10,146 nucleotides of DNA from assembly GCA_900128565.1 (NCBI GenBank), contig LT636333.1, forward strand, positions 1 to 10,146, in the 5' to 3' direction. Below the pieces are notes generated by a model. That model had not been told where the DNA came from. It ran no database searches and saw only the letters and a program-made list of their open reading frames with translations. The translations under genes were made by a program, and so were the position numbers. How positions within the stretch are numbered: the stretch's first letter is position 1; each line of letters starts with the position of its first letter. The stretch is from Stramenopiles sp. TOSAG23-6 (lineage: Eukaryota > Sar). This document shows positions 9,401 through 10,146 of this stretch, one piece after another.

Positions 9401-9482
9401 TTATATCAAAGGATTGCAGGCAAAGATTCTGAGATTTCAACGTGCTGGACTTTGGTTAGAATCTTGTCAACAACATGTATAA
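6479..9482 (+). CDS. Membrane-anchored glycosyltransferase with two catalytic-type domains (second GT77-like)
   Basis: Five exons: 6479-7117, 7214-7252, 7345-7641, 7744-7837, 7942-9482, giving 869 residues. Residues ~14-32 are a single hydrophobic anchor near the N-terminus, as in type II Golgi enzymes. Domain 1 (~79-400): FPVTISLKILACDRPKSLER opens like a nucleotide-sugar fold, LILEDDLELSP (EDD at 203-205) is the likely metal/nucleotide site, then GISLQRQ (231-237), LPGSWGFAP (266-274) and WTIWF...NDLFTLYPNF after the last intron. Domain 2 (~545-862): LIADIDSVWLKNPF with DxD at 667-669, RPWVCGGFLLLQS (714-726), and HNNYIKG...RFQRAGLW (841-861), the signature of the GT77 nucleotide-diphospho-sugar transferase family. 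It probably builds glycans on secreted or wall material; donor and acceptor cannot be told from sequence. A low-complexity SKNSAK pair lies at 9134-9169. AATAAA at 9511 follows the stop. Domain 1 naming is less certain than domain 2. Confidence 0.85.
7118..7213 (+). mobile_element. introner-like intron 1 of the glycosyltransferase (96 nt)
   Basis: Begins GTTTGTTTTCATC, contains CCGTACCTAACG, ends ACAATACAT. Removal joins SPVYY to LWLSKTLWTYGHH in phase 0; left in, it stops after VCFHH. The nearest AG is 15 nt into the exon and would drop LWLSK. Confidence 0.75.
7253..7344 (+). mobile_element. introner-like intron 2 of the glycosyltransferase (92 nt)
   Basis: Begins GTATGTTTTA, ends CCAAAATACAT, and differs from 3993-4084 by only a few positions (a one-base indel and a small change after TACCTAACAA). 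Removal joins YGHH to PSISGISLQRQ in phase 0. The first AG downstream is at 7376-7377; using it would delete the 11-residue PSISGISLQRQ segment, so this intron gives the clearest case for a non-AG acceptor. Confidence 0.82.
7642..7743 (+). mobile_element. introner-like intron 3 of the glycosyltransferase (102 nt)
   Basis: Begins GTCCGTTTTCATCATG, has a T-run then CATACGAAATTTTGTACTTAC, ends CAAAATTTAT. Removal joins RWSPVY to DCEAKND in phase 0. It has no in-frame stop and is a multiple of three, so it could also be retained. An AG 9 nt downstream offers a canonical alternative that drops DCE. Confidence 0.7.
7838..7941 (+). mobile_element. introner-like intron 4 of the glycosyltransferase (104 nt, diverged)
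   Basis: Begins GTATTTTTTTATG, contains GTATGAAAATTTCTTACCTAATG, ends TTAACCAACAT. It is the most diverged copy. Removal joins ATG T to GG ACA (NSM-W-TIWFICYCAENDLF). The good-looking GTGCAG at 7966-7971, paired with this donor, would create TAA at the junction, so it is unlikely. A same-length alternative (7836-7939, GT...AC) would give NSI-W. Confidence 0.68.
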
Positions 9483-9754
9483 AATAATTGAGAAAAATAT
9501 TTAGTTTTCAAATAAAATAGATTTTTTTTTGGAAGTTTTTTTTTGGAAGTTTTTTTTTTCTCTTTTGATGGAACAAACCTGATTTGTTGGAGGTTTAAAC
9601 TTTTTCCGAATTTCTCAGACCTGCACGTAGAGCCAGTGCACCCACATGCGCTCGCGTTCACACGCAGAGTTGTCTGGTAGAAGACAATAAAGGGCACCAA
9701 TAATAATACCACAATTCAAACATAAGCATTGGCAAGGCTACAGTTCAATTCAAA
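9483..9754 (+). promoter_or_regulatory. Intergenic: glycosyltransferase 3' end and Sel1 gene promoter/leader
   Basis: 272 bp with AATAAA at 9511-9516, 29 bp past the stop (possible polyadenylation signal), a T-rich tandem repeat at 9522-9559, and then a noticeably more GC-rich stretch (about 9617-9666) upstream of the Sel1 start that may be promoter or 5' leader. No RNA gene recognised. Confidence 0.4.
9522..9559 (+). repeat. T-rich 14-bp tandem repeat
   Basis: Two copies of nine T followed by GGAAG (9522-9535, 9536-9549), then ten T. Likely slippage-prone simple sequence. Confidence 0.85.
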
Positions 9755-10146
9755 ATGGATGCAAGCAATTCACGTAGCAGTTTCTATCAACGTTTGAAAA
9801 TGTCTGCAAAACAAGGCGACATGGCAGCACAGTATATTCTTGGTGCGTGTTATTATAAAGGTAATGGTGTAACTCAATGTTACAAAACAGCACTTATATG
9901 GTTTACAAAAGCTGCAAATCAAGGCCATGTAGAAGCACAGTTTAATCTTGGTGTGGGTTATTATAATGGTGGTGGTGTGACTCAATGTTATAAAACAGCA
10001 GTTAAATGGTATAAAAAGTCTGCAAAACAAGGCTATGTACAAGCACAGTATAGTCTTGGTGACAGTTATTTGAATGGTCATGGTGTCAATCAATGTTATA
10101 AAACTGCTGCTGAATGGTTTACAAAAGCTGCAAATCAAGGCCACAT
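9755..10146 (+). CDS. Sel1-like repeat protein, 3' end missing
   Basis: Opens at the ATG at 9755 and stays open to the window end (130 codons plus two bases). After a short N-terminus it consists of 36-residue Sel1-like repeats: A(K/N)QG..xAQ..LG..Y..G.GV.QCYKTA..W(F/Y).K(A/S)A, starting near residues 17, 53 and 89 with a fourth beginning at 125. Sel1 repeats form alpha-alpha solenoids that hold protein partners, for example in ER-associated degradation or signalling, so this is probably an adaptor. Each repeat has Cys-Tyr-Lys-Thr-Ala where the family usually has Asp-Tyr-x-Lys-Ala. No signal peptide is seen. The partner and total length are unknown. A long open frame on the opposite strand here is a shadow of the repeats. 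Confidence 0.88.
   Translation, partial: MDASNSRSSFYQRLKMSAKQGDMAAQYILGACYYKGNGVTQCYKTALIWFTKAANQGHVEAQFNLGVGYYNGGGVTQCYKTAVKWYKKSAKQGYVQAQYSLGDSYLNGHGVNQCYKTAAEWFTKAANQGH
9803..10146 (+). repeat. 108-bp Sel1 coding repeat with 216-bp higher-order period
   Basis: Units at 9803, 9911, 10019 and 10127 (partial). Units 1 and 3 begin SAKQG and units 2 and 4 begin AANQGH; the preceding WFTK versus WYKK alternates in step. The alternation points to growth by duplication of a two-repeat block. Confidence 0.85.

Noticed and set aside
9770-10144. Long open frame on the minus strand opposite the Sel1 repeats
   Set aside because: A shadow of the repetitive plus-strand coding sequence; it has no family resemblance of its own.

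Overview
This is an AT-rich eukaryotic nuclear window, roughly two thirds A+T by eye. It shows multi-exon genes, short T-rich introns, a polycystin-type channel, a type II membrane glycosyltransferase, and PDZ, WW and Sel1 repeat proteins. It looks like a protist. A stramenopile alga or relative would fit the glycosyltransferase style, but that is a low-confidence guess. Both ends stop inside repeats, so the window may be a whole contig broken at repeats.

Layout: (1) minus strand, 3054 down past position 1, a scaffold protein with PDZ-like, Tudor-like and WW domains, a 13-residue triple repeat, and a ~145-residue unknown domain present twice as a perfect 435-bp DNA duplication; a 4-bp tandem duplication (661-668) breaks the frame between the copies. 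(2) 3055-3393, a divergent promoter region. (3) 3394-6167 plus, a polycystin (PKD2-like) cation channel, 893 residues, two exons. (4) 6479-9482 plus, a five-exon gene for an 869-residue membrane-anchored protein with two glycosyltransferase domains, the second GT77-like. (5) 9755 to the end, plus, an incomplete Sel1-repeat protein.

The most striking signal is in the introns. All six introns I can place (2228-2322 minus; 3993-4084, 7118-7213, 7253-7344, 7642-7743, 7838-7941 plus) are 92-104 nt long and are mostly copies of one interspersed sequence, always in the sense orientation. Two in different genes are nearly identical. They are introner-like elements. They have a U2-like donor (GTATGT at best) and a TACCTAAC-type branch point but end in ACAT or TTAT, with no AG at the point where the downstream reading frame resumes. 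I infer GT-AT (or AT-AC) splicing, supported by frame and by protein continuity in all six cases. Transcript data would settle it.

The genes do not form an obvious pathway; their link is the shared intron family.
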